A stretch of DNA of 64,000 nt from Streptosporangium brasiliense (GCF_030811595.1 NZ_JAUSRB010000002.1:6386001-6450000), one strand, 5' to 3'; shown: positions 8,444 through 17,206, counted from the stretch's first letter. Notes: generated from the letters alone by a model not told the origin. Numbers and translations: made by a program.

Positions 8444-9463
8444 CTATGGACGCAGGAGCACCTTGATGGCGCGGCGCTCGTCCATGGCCCGGTAGCCTTC
8501 GGCGGCCTCCTCCAGGGGCAGTTCGAGGTCGAAGACCTTGCCGGGGTTGATCTTCCGGTCCCAGATCAGCCGCATCAGCTCCGGCAGGAAGCGACGCACC
8601 GGGGCGGGGCCGCCGTGCAGGTGCACCCCGGAGAAGAACAGCTCCTCGCCGGGCAGCTCGACACCGTGGGACACACCGACGTAGCCGACGTGCCCGCCGG
8701 GGCGGGTGGAGCGGATGGCCTGCATCATCGACTCCTGCGTGCCGACCGCCTCGATGACCGAGTGCGCGCCGAGGCCGCCGGTGAGCTCCTTGAGCTTGGC
8801 CACGCCCTCATCGCCGCGCTCGGTGATGATGTCAGTGGCGCCGAACTCGACTGCGAGCTCCTGCCGGTCCCGGTGCCGGCTGAAGACGACGATCCGCTCG
8901 GCGCCGAGCTGCTTGGCCGCCAGCACGCCAAGCAGGCCGACCGCGCCGTCGCCGACGACCGCGACCGTCTTGCCGGGCCCGGCCTCGGCCGCGACCGCGG
9001 CGAACCAGCCGGTGCCCAGCACGTCGGAGGCGGCCAGGAACGACGGGATCAGGTCGGGCTCCGGCATGCCGGGGGTGGCGACCAGGGTGCCGTCGGCCAG
9101 CGGGACGCGGGCCCGCTGCGCCTGGGTGCCGATGTTGTTCATCAGCTCGGCGTGCACGCAGCGGGACTGGTAGCCGGCCTGGCAGATCTCACAGGTGTTG
9201 TCGGAGGCGAAGAAGGAGCCGACGACGAAGTCGCCGACCTTGATGTTCTTGACCTCGTCGCCGACCTGTTCGACCACGCCGACGTACTCATGGCCCATCG
9301 GCTGGTCGCGGACCTCATCGACGCCGCGCCACGGCCACAGGTCCGACCCGCAGACGCAGGTCGCCGTCAGCCGGATGACCGCGTCGGTCGGCTCGATGAT
9401 CTCCGGATCGGCGCGCTCCTCGACGCGCACGTCACCCGGGGCGTACAGGACTGCTCCACGCAT
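8444..9463 (-). CDS. Zinc-dependent alcohol dehydrogenase (medium-chain family)
   Basis: This 339-residue medium-chain dehydrogenase has catalytic zinc ligands Cys38 (CVCGSD) and His58-Glu59 (GHEYVG). Only three cysteines of the structural-zinc lobe are visible (Cys91, Cys94, Cys102). The Rossmann motif is VVGDGAVGLLGV near residue 170. It should oxidise an alcohol or reduce an aldehyde with NAD(P); the substrate is unknown. AAGGAG lies before ATG 9463. It is divergent from an MmyB-type regulator whose putative operator lies at 9594-9616, so that regulator probably controls it. Confidence 0.92.
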   Translation of the reverse strand: MRGAVLYAPGDVRVEERADPEIIEPTDAVIRLTATCVCGSDLWPWRGVDEVRDQPMGHEYVGVVEQVGDEVKNIKVGDFVVGSFFASDNTCEICQAGYQSRCVHAELMNNIGTQAQRARVPLADGTLVATPGMPEPDLIPSFLAASDVLGTGWFAAVAAEAGPGKTVAVVGDGAVGLLGVLAAKQLGAERIVVFSRHRDRQELAVEFGATDIITERGDEGVAKLKELTGGLGAHSVIEAVGTQESMMQAIRSTRPGGHVGYVGVSHGVELPGEELFFSGVHLHGGPAPVRRFLPELMRLIWDRKINPGKVFDLELPLEEAAEGYRAMDERRAIKVLLRP

Positions 9464-9593
9464 GAGTGAGTCTCCTTAAGCGATGTCTTCGGCCAAGGTG
9501 GGATTCCCCGTCGCGTAACGGCGGAAAGTCATCACTGTTTGTGACAACAACCAGGAAACCGGCTTCATCTCGCGCGTGGGAGGTCGGGTTCAT

Positions 9594-9616
9594 GGGGGGG
9601 ACAACCCCAACCCCCC
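9594..9616. promoter_or_regulatory. Putative autoregulatory operator shared with the 61.5 kb locus
   Basis: A run of seven G, the spacer ACAACCCCAA and a run of six C form an interrupted inverted repeat. The paralogous regulator at 61615 has the same structure with spacer ACAAGCTCAA at 61550-61570. The TACAGT -10 hexamer (9636-9641) follows 20 bp later and the GTG start 7 nt after that. Confidence 0.6.
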
Positions 9617-9648
9617 TCTCGCCATCTCCCTTACCTACAGTGAAAACT

Positions 9649-10629
9649 GTGGGCAATCGAGACGACATCCGCGACTTCCTCGCCGGCCGACGCGCCAAGA
9701 TCACGCCGGAACGGGTCGGGCTTCTCCCCGGTGGAGGCCGCCGCCGGGTCCCCGGACTGCGCCGCGAGGAAGTCGCTGTGCTGGCAGGCGTGAGCACCGA
9801 GTGGTACACCCGCCTTGAGAAAGGCCACATCACCGGCGTCTCCGAGGAGGTCCTCGAGGCCGTCGCCCGCGCGCTCCGCCTCGACGACGCCGAACGCGCT
9901 CACCTGTTCGACCTGGCCCGCAGCGCCAACGCCGGACACCGCGCCCGGCACGGCGCCCGCCGCCGCCCCGCCCGCACGGTCCGGCCCGGTCTGCAGCGCA
10001 TGCTGGACGCCATGAGCGATGCCCCCGCGATCATCCGCAACAGCCGCATGGACATCCTGGCCGCCAACCCGCTCGGCCGCGCCATGTACTGGCCCGTCTT
10101 CCAGGACCCCGACCTCACCGCAGGTCAGGGCCTGGGCCGGGGTGGGTCGCGCGCCCGCCCCGCCAACATCGCGCGGTTTCAGTTCCTCGATCCCGCAGGC
10201 CCCGACTTCTTCCCCGACTGGGACACCTCCGCTGACATCACCGTCGCGCTGCTGCGCACCGAAGCCGGCCGAGACCCCTACGACAAGGACCTCACCGATC
10301 TGATCGGCGAACTGTCCACCCGCAGCACCGACTTCCGCACCCGCTGGGCCCGACACAACGTCCGCCTGCACCACTTCGGGACCAAGTCCTTCCATCACCC
10401 TGCCGTCGGCGACCTCACCCTCGACTTCGAGTCGATGGACCTGCAGGCCGACCAGGGCCTGAACTTGACCGTGTACACGGCCGCCCCCGGCGCCTCCTCC
10501 CACGACGCCCTCAGACTCCTCGCCAGCTGGGCCGCCACCCTCGCCCCCACCGGCAGCCACCCGCCCCGGCACGGCGACCGACCGCAAGACGCGGCCCCCC
10601 ACAGACCTGACACACCAGGCGTTTCATGA
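9649..10629 (+). CDS. XRE-family regulator with MmyB-like ligand-binding domain
   Basis: The 326-residue regulator has an N-terminal HTH (residues about 20-85, with RRRVPGLRREEVAVLAGVS and TEWYTRLEKGH) and a C-terminal PAS-like MmyB domain (NIARFQFLDP, FPDWDTSA). I choose GTG 9649 because a TACAGT hexamer ends 7 nt before it, the leaderless layout also seen at its paralogue 61615. Longer in-frame starts have no ribosome-binding site and would read through the operator. In actinomycetes such regulators usually control a divergent dehydrogenase or exporter. Here the dehydrogenase at 8444-9463 is the likely target. Confidence 0.9.
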   Translation: MGNRDDIRDFLAGRRAKITPERVGLLPGGGRRRVPGLRREEVAVLAGVSTEWYTRLEKGHITGVSEEVLEAVARALRLDDAERAHLFDLARSANAGHRARHGARRRPARTVRPGLQRMLDAMSDAPAIIRNSRMDILAANPLGRAMYWPVFQDPDLTAGQGLGRGGSRARPANIARFQFLDPAGPDFFPDWDTSADITVALLRTEAGRDPYDKDLTDLIGELSTRSTDFRTRWARHNVRLHHFGTKSFHHPAVGDLTLDFESMDLQADQGLNLTVYTAAPGASSHDALRLLASWAATLAPTGSHPPRHGDRPQDAAPHRPDTPGVS

Positions 10630-10649
10630 GCGACCGCCTATGAAACGCC
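10618..10649 (+). terminator. Hairpin terminator at the end of the XRE gene
   Basis: A perfect 10-bp stem GGCGTTTCAT/ATGAAACGCC with a 12-nt loop overlaps the stop codon of the regulator and the end of the leftward mini-gene. Confidence 0.6.
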
Positions 10650-10724
10650 GCACTCGACAGGGCCCTCCAGGGCGGACTCCGCTTCATGCCGGGCCTGCTG
10701 ACCTTCGCGGGGCGCGTCGGTCAT
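10638..10724 (-). CDS. 28-codon open frame, possibly a truncated gene
   Basis: ATG 10724 is preceded by CAGACT exactly 7 nt upstream, the leaderless layout seen elsewhere in the window. The product MTDAPREGQQARHEAESALE plus eight residues ends in the terminator hairpin. It faces the GlxA-type regulator at 10793, where a target gene is expected. It may be a stub of a deleted gene; no function can be given. Confidence 0.3.
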   Translation of the reverse strand: MTDAPREGQQARHEAESALEGPVECGVS

Positions 10725-10775
10725 GGAAAGCAGTCTGACGACGGCGTGCCCCCTTGGAAACAGTGGCCGGAAATC

Positions 10776-10789
10776 CCACTATCGTGGGT
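10776..10789. promoter_or_regulatory. Palindrome overlapping the -10 box of the GlxA-type regulator
   Basis: CCCACTATCGTGGG is a 5-bp inverted repeat whose centre contains the TATCGT -10 hexamer (10780-10785). The GTG start lies 7 nt after the hexamer. A site here would give direct autorepression. Confidence 0.5.
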
Positions 10790-10792
10790 TCC

Positions 10793-11731
10793 GTGCCAAT
10801 GTTCCGATCGGTCGCCGCCTACGCGCCGCAGGGGGTCACCGCGCTGGGGCTGGGCATCGTGAACGAGATCTTCTGCCGCCCCGGCTTCGACTTCGCCCTC
10901 TGCGCCGAGCGGCCCGGCATGCTCCGCACCGACCTGGGCCTGCCCCTGCCGGTCGAGCACGGCCTGGACCGGCTCGCCGACGCCGATCTGATCCTGGCTC
11001 TGCCCGGGGTGGAGTTCCGCGCCGACCCGGCACAGGCCGTCCTGGCCGCCCTGCGCGCCGCGTACGGCCGGGGCGCGATGATCGCCGCGCACTGCGTCGG
11101 CGTGTTCCTGCCGGCCGCCGCCGGACTGCTCGACGGTCTGGAGGCGACCACCCACTGGCGCTTCGCCGCCGACCTGGCCGCCCGCCATCCGGCCGTGCGG
11201 GTCCGTCCCGAGTCCCTCTACGTCGACCAGGGCCGGCTCGTCACCGGTGCCGGTGCGCTGGCGGGCGTCGACCTCTGCCTCTACCTGATCCGTCGTGAGT
11301 ACGGCGCCGCGCACGCCAACGCGATCGCCCGCGACCTGGTGACCGTGCCCTACCGCAGCGGGGGGCAGTTGCAGTACCTTCCCGCGCCCGTGCCGGCCGG
11401 CGCGGACGACGTGCGGCTGTCGGAGGTGATCGCCTGGGCCAGGGCCAACCTGGGCCGCCGCCTCTCCGTCGACGATCTCGCCGCCCGTGCCCTGATGAGC
11501 CGCCGCTCCTTCGCCCGCCGTTTCAAGGCCGCCACCGGCGCCACCCCGCATGCCTGGCTGCTGACCCAGCGCCTGAACCTCGCCGAAGAGCTCCTGGAGA
11601 CCACCGACCTGCCCGTCGAGAGCATCGCCCACCAGGTCGGCTACGCCGGCGCCGCCGTGTTCCGGGAGCAGTTCGCGCTCCGCCGCGGCGTGCCGCCCCG
11701 CGACTACCGCAGGGCCTTCAGGCAGCGCTGA
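10793..11731 (+). CDS. GlxA-type AraC regulator (DJ-1/PfpI domain plus AraC HTH)
   Basis: The 312-residue protein has a DJ-1/PfpI-like class I glutamine-amidotransferase domain (about 1-190, including AHCVGVFLPAAAGLLDG with the Cys elbow) and a C-terminal double HTH of AraC type (about 220-310, MSRRSFARRFKAATG and VGYAGAAVFREQF). GTG 10793 is chosen because TATCGT ends 7 nt before it; the longer in-frame ATG has no site. The family senses small nitrogenous or amide-like metabolites. The divergent side holds only a 28-codon frame, so its target may be lost. Confidence 0.88.
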   Translation: MPMFRSVAAYAPQGVTALGLGIVNEIFCRPGFDFALCAERPGMLRTDLGLPLPVEHGLDRLADADLILALPGVEFRADPAQAVLAALRAAYGRGAMIAAHCVGVFLPAAAGLLDGLEATTHWRFAADLAARHPAVRVRPESLYVDQGRLVTGAGALAGVDLCLYLIRREYGAAHANAIARDLVTVPYRSGGQLQYLPAPVPAGADDVRLSEVIAWARANLGRRLSVDDLAARALMSRRSFARRFKAATGATPHAWLLTQRLNLAEELLETTDLPVESIAHQVGYAGAAVFREQFALRRGVPPRDYRRAFRQR

Positions 11732-11892
11732 CCTGAGCTGACGCGATCACCTGCGCCCGGGCCGGGGGCGACGTCCGCCCCTGGCGCGCTCCGCCTTACC
11801 GGTGGGCGCCGGCCGCCCGCCCTCGCGCGCTTCTTGCCGGAACCGTGGCACATGTCCGCGGCGTCGCCGGTCGACCGGGCCGTCGTGACGCC

Positions 11893-13515
11893 TCACAGGC
11901 TCGCGGCGCGGTGGGTGGGGCGGCCGTCGAGGACCGTGAGCAGCACGGGCAGGTCCGGCAGGTCGGTGGCGGCGGTGGTGAGCGGGCTGTCGGCCAGGAC
12001 CGTGAGGTCGGCGCGGTGGCCGACGGCGAGCCGGCCGGCCTCGCGCTCCTCGCCCGCCGCGCGGGCGGCGTTGACGGTCATGCCCCGCAGAGCCTCCAGG
12101 GCGGTGAGCGCCTGCTCGGGACCGTGTGGGGGCCGGCTGAGATCGCGGCTCGGCCGACGGTGGCGGGCGCCCGCCATGACGCCCAGCGGCGGGTAGGGGG
12201 CGATGGGCCAGTCGGAGCCGAGGACGACGGTGGCGCCGGAGTCCCACAGGTCGCGGCAGCGCCAGGCGCGCGAGGCGCGCTCCTCGCCGAGGCGGCGCGA
12301 CCAGTTGTCGGTGTGGTCGGCCCGGGTGAAGTCGCAGCAGTGGGTGGGCTGCATGGACGCGACGACGCCGAGCGCGGCGAAGCGGCGCAGGGTGTCGTCG
12401 GGCACGGTCTCGATGTGCTCGACCCGGTGCCGCACCCCGCGGTCCCCGGTGGCCAGGGCCTTCTCGACGGAGTCGAGGACGTGCCGTACGGCCGCGTCGC
12501 CGATGGCGTGGGTGGCGGTGGGCACTCCGGCCCGGTGGAGTTCGCCGACGATACGGGTGTAGGCCTCGGGGTCGGGCCAGAAGGCGTGGGTGGACTCGCC
12601 GTGGCAGTCGGGACGCTCCAGCCAGGCGGTGCCGTTGTCGATGGTGCCGTCCATGAAGAGCTTGACGCCCTCGGTCCGCCACAGCGTGCCGCCGGTGCCC
12701 TGCTGCTCGATGAGCGCGCGCAGCGCGTCGGCGTCGGTGCCGGGCTGGCACCAGGGCGCGACCCGCAGCCGCACCGGCAGCTCTCCGGCCGCGTCGAGCT
12801 CGGCGTAGAGCGCGAGGCTGTCGCCGTTGGCGTCCATGGCGTGACCGCCGGTGAGTCCCGCGGCGGCCATGCCGCGCAGGGCGGCGGCGAGCCGGGCGCG
12901 GCGCTCCGCGTGCGTGGGCCGCGGAGCGGCACGCTCGACGAGTTCGCAGGCGGCGTCCTCCAGGAGCAGCCCGGTGGGCCGGCCCGCCTCGTCGCAGACG
13001 ACCTCGGCCGACTGGGCGAAGCTCCGCGGCCCGTCGACGCCGGCGAGTTCGAGCGCGCGCGGGCTGGCCAGCATGGAGTGGGCGTCGAAGAGCTGCAGGA
13101 GGGCCGGTACGCCGTCGAGCACGGGGGCGAGGGCGGCGGCCTCGACGGGCCGGTCCTCGAAGACGTTCGGGTCGAGGCCCCAGCCGTGCAGCCACGCGCC
13201 GGGCGCGAGGCTCCGGACCTCGCGGGCCAGCGCCTCGCGCACCGCGTCCAGGTCGGCGCAGCGTGACAGGTCCAGTCCGTGGGTCAGCTCGGCGCCCGAG
13301 ACGGGGTGGAGGTGTCCGTCGACCAGGCCGGGGATCACCACGGCTCCCTTGAGGTCGATCACTGTCGTCGAGGAGTCCGCGAGTGCGCGTATCCGGCGGT
13401 CGTCGCCCAGAGCGGAGATCCGCCCCCCGGACACGGCCAGGGCGGTCTCCGGCAGGAACTCGCCGGTGACCGGGTCGAGCAGGCCGGCGGAGAGCAGGAC
13501 GAGACGGGTGCGCAC
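11893..13515 (-). CDS. Amidohydrolase, YtcJ/Amidohydro_3 family
   Basis: This 540-residue metal-dependent hydrolase has the N-terminal metal motif VDGHLHPVSG (about residue 65), the carbamylated-Lys-region motif GVKLFMDGTIDNGTAWL near 290, HAIGDAAV (about 345), HRVEHIE (about 375) and the Asp motif VLGSDWPIAPYPP (about 440). YtcJ-like enzymes hydrolyse amides or cyclic imides; the exact substrate is unknown. GAGGAG precedes the GTG start. It follows the TetR gene by 31 bp on the same strand and lies beside a divergent NCS1 permease, suggesting uptake and hydrolysis of one nitrogen compound. Confidence 0.9.
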   Translation of the reverse strand: MRTRLVLLSAGLLDPVTGEFLPETALAVSGGRISALGDDRRIRALADSSTTVIDLKGAVVIPGLVDGHLHPVSGAELTHGLDLSRCADLDAVREALAREVRSLAPGAWLHGWGLDPNVFEDRPVEAAALAPVLDGVPALLQLFDAHSMLASPRALELAGVDGPRSFAQSAEVVCDEAGRPTGLLLEDAACELVERAAPRPTHAERRARLAAALRGMAAAGLTGGHAMDANGDSLALYAELDAAGELPVRLRVAPWCQPGTDADALRALIEQQGTGGTLWRTEGVKLFMDGTIDNGTAWLERPDCHGESTHAFWPDPEAYTRIVGELHRAGVPTATHAIGDAAVRHVLDSVEKALATGDRGVRHRVEHIETVPDDTLRRFAALGVVASMQPTHCCDFTRADHTDNWSRRLGEERASRAWRCRDLWDSGATVVLGSDWPIAPYPPLGVMAGARHRRPSRDLSRPPHGPEQALTALEALRGMTVNAARAAGEEREAGRLAVGHRADLTVLADSPLTTAATDLPDLPVLLTVLDGRPTHRAASL

Positions 13516-13546
13516 AGGGGCTCCTCGAAGAACGGGTGGGGGAGAG

Positions 13547-14323
13547 TCAGCTGGGGGTGCTGGAGGAGGCGGCGGCCGGGTCCGCGCCGTGGGCGCCGGC
13601 GGCCGGGCCTGTGCCTCTGCCGCCGGCCGGGCCCGTGTTCCGGCCGGCGGTCGAGCCCGTGCCGGAGGGGGCGCAGGGGCCGGTGGACGCGTCGACAGGG
13701 CGGGTGAGCGCGCCGCTCGGCAGGCCGAGTCCGCGCTCCGCCGTGGTGACAGCCATCCGCGTCACCGCTTCGGGGCGATCGCTGGTGTCGGTGTTCGCGT
13801 GGGCACCGAGGCCGTCGAGCACGACCAAGATCTGAATGGTCGTCACGTACGGGTCGTCCGTCCGGAATTCCTCCCGCTCGACACCCTGCCGGATGAGGCC
13901 TTCCAGCCGCCCGCGCCAGGCGGCCTCCTGCTCGGCGACCCGGTCGCGCAGGACGGGCCGGTAGCGGCTGAGGTGCCGAGCGTTGATCCAGAGCCGGCTG
14001 ATGTCGTCGTACGCCTCTCCGGCCGCGTGCGCGAAGAAGCGCGCCAGATGCTGCGTGGGGGTCCCGTCAGGCCTCTCGGCCGGCAGGAGGGTGTCGAGCT
14101 CGGCGCTCGCGGCGCTGCCGAACGCCTCCGCCACGAGGTCCTCCGCCGAGGGGAAGTAGTGACTGATCAGCCCCGGCCGGACGCCGAGTTCTTCGCCGAT
14201 CCGCCGCAGAGTGACGCACTCCAGTCCCTCGGACAGGGCGACGGTGGCGGCCGCGACGACGATTTCCGCATGTCGGGCGGCCGGAGTTTTCCGAATTCGC
14301 TTGCGCTGGACGCTTGACGGCAT
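13547..14323 (-). CDS. TetR-family regulator with long low-complexity tail
   Basis: The 258-residue protein starts MPSSVQRKRIRKTPAARHAE. Its HTH spans about residues 15-60 (RRIGEELGVRPGLISHYFPS). A normal TetR core ends near residue 205. The remaining 50 or so residues are Gly/Ala/Pro/Ser/Thr-rich (STAGRNTGPAGGRGTGPAAG) and unusual for the family. TAGCAT ends 7 nt before ATG 14323, so the mRNA is probably leaderless. It is divergent from the NCS1 permease and co-directional with the amidohydrolase, both likely targets. Confidence 0.88.
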   Translation of the reverse strand: MPSSVQRKRIRKTPAARHAEIVVAAATVALSEGLECVTLRRIGEELGVRPGLISHYFPSAEDLVAEAFGSAASAELDTLLPAERPDGTPTQHLARFFAHAAGEAYDDISRLWINARHLSRYRPVLRDRVAEQEAAWRGRLEGLIRQGVEREEFRTDDPYVTTIQILVVLDGLGAHANTDTSDRPEAVTRMAVTTAERGLGLPSGALTRPVDASTGPCAPSGTGSTAGRNTGPAGGRGTGPAAGAHGADPAAASSSTPS

Positions 14324-14392
14324 GCCCGGGATGCTATTGAGTGTGCGACCAATAAGCAAGCAGGTGGGTACGACCAGCACCCGGAGGGCTCC

Positions 14393-15847
14393 ATGGCGTC
14401 CACGATCCCCGACCCGCGCCCAGGCGTGCACGGCGCGCACGAGACGCCGCCACCCTCGGGGCGGGCGGGCCGTGTCGAGGTTCACGGCATCGACCACATT
14501 CCCGAGCGGGAGCGTCACGGCCGTGCCCGGGAGCTGTTCGCCGTCTGGGCGGCGGCGAACGTCAACTACCTGAGCCTGGTGGTCGGCGGCGCCCTGATAC
14601 TCATGGGCCTGAGCCTGTGGCAGGCCCTCGCGGTGATCGTGGTGGGCAACCTGTTCTGGGTGCCGGTCGGCCTGCTCGCCGTCTCGGGCCCGGCCTCGGG
14701 CACGCCGAGCGAAGTGATCATGAGGGCGATGTACGGCGTCCGCGGCAACCGGGTGAACATCGCGGTCACCGGCTGGGCGATCTGCATCTGCTACATCGCC
14801 CTCAATCTGGCCGCCGCCGCGCTGGCCGCCTTCTCCCTCGTCGAGAAGGCCGGCATCGCGCCGGACACCGGCGTCAAGATCGCCGTCGTGGTGGTCATCG
14901 CCACGCTCACCCTGGCCATCAGCGTCTACGGACACGCCACGATCGTGAAGCTCTACCTCCCGATCACCGTGGCCCTCACCGCCGCGTTCGCCGTCGTGGC
15001 CTTCAGCGTGCTCGGACACGCCGACTTCGGCTACGAGCCCGCCGAGCCGCTGACCGGCGGCGCCCTGTGGACGGCCCTCGCCGGCGGCATCACCCTCATC
15101 GCCTCGGGCCCGCTCTCGTACACCAACAGCGCCGACTTCTCCCGCTACCTGCCCGGCACGACCTCCCCGAAGGCGATCGTGGGCTGGACCGCGCTCGGCG
15201 GCTTCCTGCCCAGCGTCGCCGTCACCTCCCTGGGCGCGTTCGCCGCGACCGCGGTCGACATGACCGACCCGCAGACCGCGCTGGAGACGATCCTGCCCCG
15301 CTGGTTCACCCCGGTATTCCTGCTCGCCCTGGTGCTCGGCACGATCTCCATCAACGCCATGACCGCCTACAGCTCCGGCCTCGCCCTCCAGGCCGTCGGC
15401 GTCCGCGTCCGCCGCTCCCTCAGCGTGATCGTCGACGGAGTCCTCGGCGTCGCCCTCACCCTGTACGCGCTGCTGGTGTCCGACTTCCTCGACACCGTCA
15501 GCAACGTCCTCCAGCTGACCGTCGTCCTGCTCGGCCCCAGCATGGCCGTCTACGCCACCGACATCCTGCTGCGCCGCGGCCGCTACGACGGCCCCGCCCT
15601 CACGGACGAGACCCGTGGCAGCCCCTTCTGGTTCACCGCGGGCGTCAACCGGGCGGGTGCCCTGGCACTCACGGCGGGCGCCGCCGCGGCCGCCCTCTGC
15701 GTGAACACCCTGTACACGGGCCCGCTCGCCCGCGCCCTGGGCGGTGTGGACCTCGCCCTGCCCGTCGGTGTCGTCGTCGCGTCGGCCGGCTACGCGATCC
15801 TGGCGCGGCGCTCCCGCGACGGCCTCGGCGCGGTGGCGCGCGGGTGA
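14393..15847 (+). CDS. NCS1-family permease (purine-cytosine permease type)
   Basis: The 484-residue membrane protein has about 12 hydrophobic segments beginning near residue 60 and the NCS1-type region SGPLSYTNSADFSRYLP near residue 240. The family imports nucleobases, allantoin, hydantoins or thiamin-like compounds with H+ or Na+. GGAGGG lies before ATG 14393. The divergent TetR gene and the amidohydrolase suggest an inducible uptake-and-hydrolysis module. An allantoin- or hydantoin-like substrate fits but is inference. Confidence 0.9.
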   Translation: MASTIPDPRPGVHGAHETPPPSGRAGRVEVHGIDHIPERERHGRARELFAVWAAANVNYLSLVVGGALILMGLSLWQALAVIVVGNLFWVPVGLLAVSGPASGTPSEVIMRAMYGVRGNRVNIAVTGWAICICYIALNLAAAALAAFSLVEKAGIAPDTGVKIAVVVVIATLTLAISVYGHATIVKLYLPITVALTAAFAVVAFSVLGHADFGYEPAEPLTGGALWTALAGGITLIASGPLSYTNSADFSRYLPGTTSPKAIVGWTALGGFLPSVAVTSLGAFAATAVDMTDPQTALETILPRWFTPVFLLALVLGTISINAMTAYSSGLALQAVGVRVRRSLSVIVDGVLGVALTLYALLVSDFLDTVSNVLQLTVVLLGPSMAVYATDILLRRGRYDGPALTDETRGSPFWFTAGVNRAGALALTAGAAAAALCVNTLYTGPLARALGGVDLALPVGVVVASAGYAILARRSRDGLGAVARG

Positions 15848-15854
15848 GCCGCCG

Positions 15855-15873
15855 CGCGGCCCTCCGGGCCGCG
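15855..15873. terminator. Bidirectional terminator hairpin
   Basis: CGCGGCCC/GGGCCGCG form a perfect 8-bp stem with a TCC loop between the stops of two convergent genes. Confidence 0.65.
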
Positions 15874-15875
15874 GG

Positions 15876-16244
15876 TCAGGGGGCGGCGGTGTCCACCACC
15901 GTGTATTCCGCCCACGCCGAGCGCTGTTCGCGATGGCCGGTGACGGTGTGGCGCAGCCGCAGCACACCGTCCTCGGTGGCGTGCCGCAGCTCCCGCACCG
16001 GCACCCGGAAGCACAGGTGCCCCTCGATCTGGGCGGCGCCCAGGATCAGCGAACCGACGCTCAGGACCACCGCGTCGCGGTATCGGCCCGCGGCGCCCAC
16101 GGTCAGGGTCACGGTGTCGCCGCCCTCGACCGGGTATCCGCAGTCGGTCAGGACCTGGACGACCTCGGGCAGTCCGGCCAGGTCCAGCCGGCCGCCGCCG
16201 GCCTCGGCGATGACGGGGGCGGGCAGCGCGGACACAGCGGTCAT
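15876..16244 (-). CDS. Conserved-looking hypothetical protein
   Basis: The 122-residue product begins MTAVSALPAPVIAEAGGGRL; I do not recognise its family. Its composition is that of a soluble beta-rich domain with regular hydrophobic alternation (VTLTVGAAGRYRDAVVLSVG). The ATG overlaps the stop of the AraC-type gene by 4 bp, so it is translated from the same message. The coupling suggests it works with that regulator or its signal, but no function can be named. Confidence 0.75.
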   Translation of the reverse strand: MTAVSALPAPVIAEAGGGRLDLAGLPEVVQVLTDCGYPVEGGDTVTLTVGAAGRYRDAVVLSVGSLILGAAQIEGHLCFRVPVRELRHATEDGVLRLRHTVTGHREQRSAWAEYTVVDTAAP

Positions 16245-17206
16245 GGACGTCCCTTCTCGACGGCGCGGGCGTGCCCGCGCGGGACCGACGCGCCACCGCG
16301 GGCGAGCACCGGTCGAGTATCCCGCACCGCCGGGACCGGGGTGTCCGGGCCGGTCCTCACACATCGATCCTGGAGACCGTCTTCTCGTGCCGCCGCCGGT
16401 CCGGCACCTCGTGATCGCTGGGGATCACTCGTCCGGCTGTGGGTGAGCAGCCGGCGTAGCGCGGTCGGTGTGTGTCCCAGGTGCTCACCGACGGTGCGGG
16501 TGAGGTGCGCCTGATCGGCGAAGCCGAGGTCGGCGGCCAGTTCGGCGAGGCCGACTCCGCCCTCCGCGAGCCGGTCCATGACCTGGCCGACGCGGACGCG
16601 GTTGCGGTAGCGGGTCAGTGACACGCGCATCTGCTGTGAGAAAGCCCGGCTCAGCCGGTATGGAGAGACCTTCAGGAGCCCGGCCAGCGAGCACAGCCGC
16701 GCCGCCTCCGGGGCCTCCTCGAGGATCGCCTCACGGGCCGCCGCGACCAGCGCCCGGTCGGCGGGCCTCGGCCGCTCGGCGGGCTGTCCGGCGGCCGTCG
16801 CGACGAGACCGAGCAACTCCTCGGTGAGGGCGTAGTCGATGTCGCCGCCGGCGGCGGCGGCGAGCAGGCGGCGGTGAGCCAGGTCGACGCGCGCGTCCAC
16901 ATACACCGTCATCGCGTCCAGGGGCCCTTCCCAGAGCCGGGGCGCGAAGCTCACCGAGGTGCAGATGTCGCCGCCGGAGGGGTGTGCGAACCGTTCCTCC
17001 TGCCCCGGGGCGCCCAGGTAGGCCACCGTCGGATCCAGATCGGCGTCGGAGCCGTCGGTCCACCGCCGGAACCTGCCGCGCCGTACGAGCACCATCCGGT
17101 GGTCGTCGCGTGCCTCCGGCTGCGACCACCGGGTGTGATCGGAGCGGCAGGCCACCGTGGTCACGGTGAACTCCGGTCGGGTGGCGAGGGTCACGGCTGA
17201 CAGCAC
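16241..17206 (-). CDS. AraC-family regulator
   Basis: The 321-residue protein has an N-terminal cupin-like sensing domain (HTRWSQPEARDDHRMVLVRR, then GGDICTSVSFAP) and an AraC double HTH at about 170-280 (LLKVSPYRLSRAFSQQMRVS and LGFADQAHLTRTVGEHLG). A further 40 residues rich in Arg and Pro follow. GTG 17206 is preferred since TAGCGT ends 7 nt before it; a 22-codon longer ATG start has no site. It is divergent from the VOC gene and coupled to a small hypothetical gene. Confidence 0.87.
   Translation of the reverse strand: MLSAVTLATRPEFTVTTVACRSDHTRWSQPEARDDHRMVLVRRGRFRRWTDGSDADLDPTVAYLGAPGQEERFAHPSGGDICTSVSFAPRLWEGPLDAMTVYVDARVDLAHRRLLAAAAGGDIDYALTEELLGLVATAAGQPAERPRPADRALVAAAREAILEEAPEAARLCSLAGLLKVSPYRLSRAFSQQMRVSLTRYRNRVRVGQVMDRLAEGGVGLAELAADLGFADQAHLTRTVGEHLGHTPTALRRLLTHSRTSDPQRSRGAGPAAAREDGLQDRCVRTGPDTPVPAVRDTRPVLARGGASVPRGHARAVEKGRP

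Noticed and set aside
11747..13266. Long open frames antisense to and overlapping the amidohydrolase
   Set aside because: They are Arg/Gly/Pro-rich shadows caused by high third-position GC. The amidohydrolase frame has all the motifs.
13547..15967. An 806-codon frame spanning TetR and the antisense of the permease
   Set aside because: Only the last 258 codons (from 14323) are TetR. The rest is shadow of the NCS1 permease, and a -10 box and start fit 14323.
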